Assembly: GCA_964588495.1 (NCBI GenBank)
Contig: CAZPPS010000015.1
Location: forward strand, 1 to 43,911
Direction of reading: 5' to 3'
DNA: 43,911 bases
Source: CAVPKN01 sp964588495
GTDB lineage: Bacteria > Chlamydiota > Chlamydiia > Chlamydiales > JAAKFR01
Shown: one piece after another, positions 42,101 to 43,911 of the stretch
Numbering within the stretch: position 1 is the stretch's first letter
How the letters are laid out: every line of letters begins with the position of its first letter
Program-made: the position numbers and the translations under genes
The notes under the pieces: model-generated
Seen by the model: only the letters and a program-made list of their open reading frames with translations
What the model was told of the DNA's origin: nothing
Database searches by the model: none

Positions 42101-43911
42101 GGAAATGGCGGTTTTCACCCTTCTCAATACCCTCACAAATCCATTTATAGGCAATCACCTGCTCTTTGCGCGGGAGTTTATTCGTCTTGATCTGCATGTA
42201 GGCAATTTCAGGGTATTTTTCCGGTTCGTATAGAAATTCGTAGTTCAGCAGATTCAGGAGTTTTTGCTGGACGATAGGATCCTCCGGTTTGTCCAAAAGC
42301 TCAAGGGCTTCGCTGCACATAGAAGTGAGAACTAAAAGGTGGTAATAGCGGTGCACAGCGGACACGATCGCACAGATGTGGTTTTCCTTGAGCATGGGAC
42401 GGTATTTTTTCAAAAAGGAGACCGAATTTGTTAAAAGAACCTTTCTCATCACCATTTCTGGAGTGATTACATAGGTTTGGCAAGCATTGAACCTTAAACG
42501 GAATTCACACTCTTCATGAAGTGAAATATCATTCTCAAAGGTATTGTAGGGATCATTGAGACACTTCAGAATATTTTTTTCTTCTGCGGCGTTTAAACTT
42601 TGATATTCTTTGAGCCGTTTTTCTAACTCGTCTTTGCTCGTCGTCCGATTTTTTTCCCGAAACGTGTAAGTGCTTGTTTTCTGGCTAGACAACTCTTTGA
42701 GGGCTGACTGGTATTTTTTAACGACCCCTTTTTCGAGGCTTTGATCCGACAAAAGGGACTCTTCAAAGAGCTTTTCATTTCCAAAATGAGAGGGGGCTGT
42801 ACGTGCTTTAAAAAGGGCTTTACGGCAACTCTCAAAAGGTTTTTGTGTGATGTAAATGGATTCTGGCTCGTCCAGTTTCGAAGCTTCAATTGGACTTTTT
42901 TCGGGCAGGAAGAGGGTGATTTGCTTTTCGTAAGGGAAGCTTGCCAGCTTAGGTTCGGCTAATTTCAATTTTCTGGCTTTATCCAAGATAGCGTCAAACA
43001 TCCATTCCCATTGAGTTTCATCTCTAAGATTAAGCGGCCACAGTGAAAAATGGAGAGGAAAAGAGCGCACATAGTAAAGAAGTGAAGCAAGCTCAATGCT
43101 GGCCGTATCTTTTTTGGCTGTGCGTAAAAGGGCGATCAGAGTGAAATCAAATGGGTGGACTTTACAATTTTGAGGAACGGCTCGTGCTTCTTGGTAAAGC
43201 TCTACAAAAAAGCGTTGACAATACGTTTCAGACACCTGATTAGGGCATGAAACAAAAACATCATCGCTCTTTTTTCCAAAGGGAAGATTATAGGAGCTTA
43301 GATGCTTCCATTGATCGGGGGGGATTACCTTCTGAAAGGCTGCAGGAGTGAGCGCAACTTCTTGGGGAATAAAGTCCACTTCTGCAGACCGGCTCTCAGA
43401 GAGGAGGAGTTCCATTCTCACTTTGAGAATTTTGGGAAGCTCAATCCCTTCACTTTCCAAACAGAGGAGAATGCGAAATTCTTCATCTTCGCTCAAGCGC
43501 CATGTGATTGGAATCCCATTTTGCTGATCATCTCCTGTAGCTCTTAAATAATTGACATACCATCCACAAGCCCATCGTAAAGGGAATTGAATCTTTTGTT
43601 TGAGATCATCCATTTTTTCGTATCCCAGGAATAAATGGAGATGATCGACCAAAAAGAGAACGATTTTTTGTGTAAATGCAAGCGAGAGGGGTGTTTGGTC
43701 ATTTAGCCAGAAGAAAAGATTCAAAACCTCAAGAGCCGTTTCATCAAAGGGGAACAAGTGGAGCTCTTTAAGCTCTGAAATAGCTCTCTCATAATCGCCC
43801 CCTGCTTTGAGAAAATAGATCAAAAATAGCTTTTCTGAAAATGTGGCACACTTCAAGGGGGGATCTTTGCTTTCAAGATCAAATGTAAAATAGTTTTTTT
43901 TCTTTAAAGAG
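39168..43911 (-). CDS. Giant ATP-binding protein (DUF3638-like), partial
   Basis: The frame is open to the window edge: no stop occurs between a TTG at 43856 and the last base, so the N-terminus is missing and at least 1562 aa are present. HFQSPAGGGKSSYLVPLMIL (about 590 residues after the TTG) is a Walker A-type G-x-G-K-S-S, and LGDESHRNFDP (about 720) is a DE-x-H Walker B. This is the pair seen in DUF3638/DUF3645-type proteins and in helicase-like ATPases. The flanking regions are helical and not recognised. It is typical of chlamydial genomes; the role is unknown. It lies 9 nt upstream of the Inc-like gene on the same strand, which suggests one transcript. Confidence 0.75.
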   Translation of the reverse strand, partial: SLKKKNYFTFDLESKDPPLKCATFSEKLFLIYFLKAGGDYERAISELKELHLFPFDETALEVLNLFFWLNDQTPLSLAFTQKIVLFLVDHLHLFLGYEKMDDLKQKIQFPLRWACGWYVNYLRATGDDQQNGIPITWRLSEDEEFRILLCLESEGIELPKILKVRMELLLSESRSAEVDFIPQEVALTPAAFQKVIPPDQWKHLSSYNLPFGKKSDDVFVSCPNQVSETYCQRFFVELYQEARAVPQNCKVHPFDFTLIALLRTAKKDTASIELASLLYYVRSFPLHFSLWPLNLRDETQWEWMFDAILDKARKLKLAEPKLASFPYEKQITLFLPEKSPIEASKLDEPESIYITQKPFESCRKALFKARTAPSHFGNEKLFEESLLSDQSLEKGVVKKYQSALKELSSQKTSTYTFREKNRTTSKDELEKRLKEYQSLNAAEEKNILKCLNDPYNTFENDISLHEECEFRLRFNACQTYVITPEMVMRKVLLTNSVSFLKKYRPMLKENHICAIVSAVHRYYHLLVLTSMCSEALELLDKPEDPIVQQKLLNLLNYEFLYEPEKYPEIAYMQIKTNKLPRKEQVIAYKWICEGIEKGENRHFQSPAGGGKSSYLVPLMILRSLRHGRVPFVLTTQAMYPLDRQNLKKTLGLLGIELETLEINMNAQLDVKALQLIIQQFHAALQNGKAFILTPQSWYCLRLNYFTALIHGDKKAASLLQDILGFFREWGLLLGDESHRNFDPMTQAMFGLGNFILLTGLEQKLLMALAKPLFGMEKLICSNGKELSKMAQTKEIGKGKPEKDEIQIIQNTLAHHILKTFFQDIPKDDHSSLINFWIDKKAGEPPCLTNKTAEEKALLLLARYFFTTLVKQLLQMKTDLDHVRSKEQGGIDTPSYHKTPSHAQFKDHYLTFLLTIKGSWQRGLDLEQFKGFMETLKAQDLQERKIALKHKQTPTHLEFTKWVPELTLDTLDLTDQKMVEKVFASVSKNADAMEYYLKWLVLSKVGFSGEQFTSSPSHLMGGFSSSITFSATPLDPTAYPKQLKALKNDDLFEASVIAQSSKTKNQNYIFPKNSHDFFKHIGQNREKYAQVRHMVDAGGFFSRDHNQEVAQKWLDASELDGVIYFPENGEKLCCSLKNGSEILAFNSMDEMQHLNHLKLGVFFDAPHAESAHFDPIPQTGAFILAGDALTLSHAIQSIMRERGFLDETFDQFIIWVVQEDLQKKMQGKLKQFSSSILHTWFLKNEIKAMKNGIIMAAYQDIILKIEAYGDNKLEGMREKMNPKATWGAQKKREKTDTVLWEFAKKQYAKFKFETPFEENSALKEAIKETIDSVHQKISKIVVDFDKNAVSEMHQKCVVKSRVRSIQFKRQLTDLEGEPVVKHGKIKESSYLLSMQKHAISAREAFKTDRLSENFYIESNQLNTASSHDVSLKEQFLKTIDFLLIIVTPEGQYVAEAVSNDLLPKYIKHLDAQTADQEVQHQAFIIRSDGVLYHTGKGGLAPRDGIINSILHSEWLQDVLIDAALLSGKLLYNERFKERISRWPNFLEFWQSILKALPLQQEISANALLAFLPEMQNEEELT

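Overview
The window looks like a chromosomal segment of an environmental chlamydia (order Parachlamydiales or a relative). This rests on three gene types at its right end: a DUF1207 outer-membrane protein, a two-helix Inc-like membrane protein, and a very large ATP-binding protein of the kind chlamydiae carry. No species is identified. The sequence contains one scaffold gap of 100 Ns at 15412-15511.

Left part (1-15.3 kb), an accessory region: a tandem GNAT acetyltransferase; a MEMO-like protein; a NERD nuclease-like membrane protein; DUF6314; an ABM-type monooxygenase; a coupled EVE-MarR operon with a palindrome in its promoter; an AI-2E-type permease; a small beta-barrel-like protein; more GNATs; and a decayed IS3 transposase. 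Within it, 8.35-12.03 kb is a compact RiPP-like cluster. It consists of a 44-residue candidate precursor followed by a strong terminator, an HExxH peptide-modification enzyme, a YcaO protein and a MATE exporter. This is the strongest candidate for an undescribed biosynthetic system here. It is followed by GNAT and hypothetical genes, one frameshifted, and by a wreck of an integrase gene.

Middle (15.64-34.70 kb), a genomic island of about 19 kb in a tRNA(CAT) gene. The intact tRNA is at 34632-34704 with a tyrosine integrase against its 3' end. A 49-nt copy of the tRNA 3' half (one mismatch) lies at the far end, at 15638-15686. A doubled TGGTCCAC motif lies inside each end and may be an integrase arm site. 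Outside the left end is a 96-bp tandem array built from tRNA pieces, and the assembly breaks in it. The cargo is a DUF2971 protein; a type IV (AbiE-like) toxin-antitoxin pair with a multi-half-site operator; a heavy-metal P-type ATPase whose DKTGT motif reads DKTRT; a plasmid-like module; a DUF4209 protein; a truncated second metal ATPase; and a CzcCBA-type metal efflux system. The plasmid-like module has a second integrase, an excisionase-like protein and a Rep-like protein. The rep-like gene holds 14 AACC(A/G) words, mostly 11 bp apart and turning through all three reading frames, followed by an A/G-rich tract. This looks like a replication origin inside the gene.

Right part (34.7-43.9 kb), likely core chlamydial DNA: DUF1207 protein, a LOG-domain protein, the Inc-like membrane protein, and a giant DUF3638-like ATP-binding protein that runs off the window edge.
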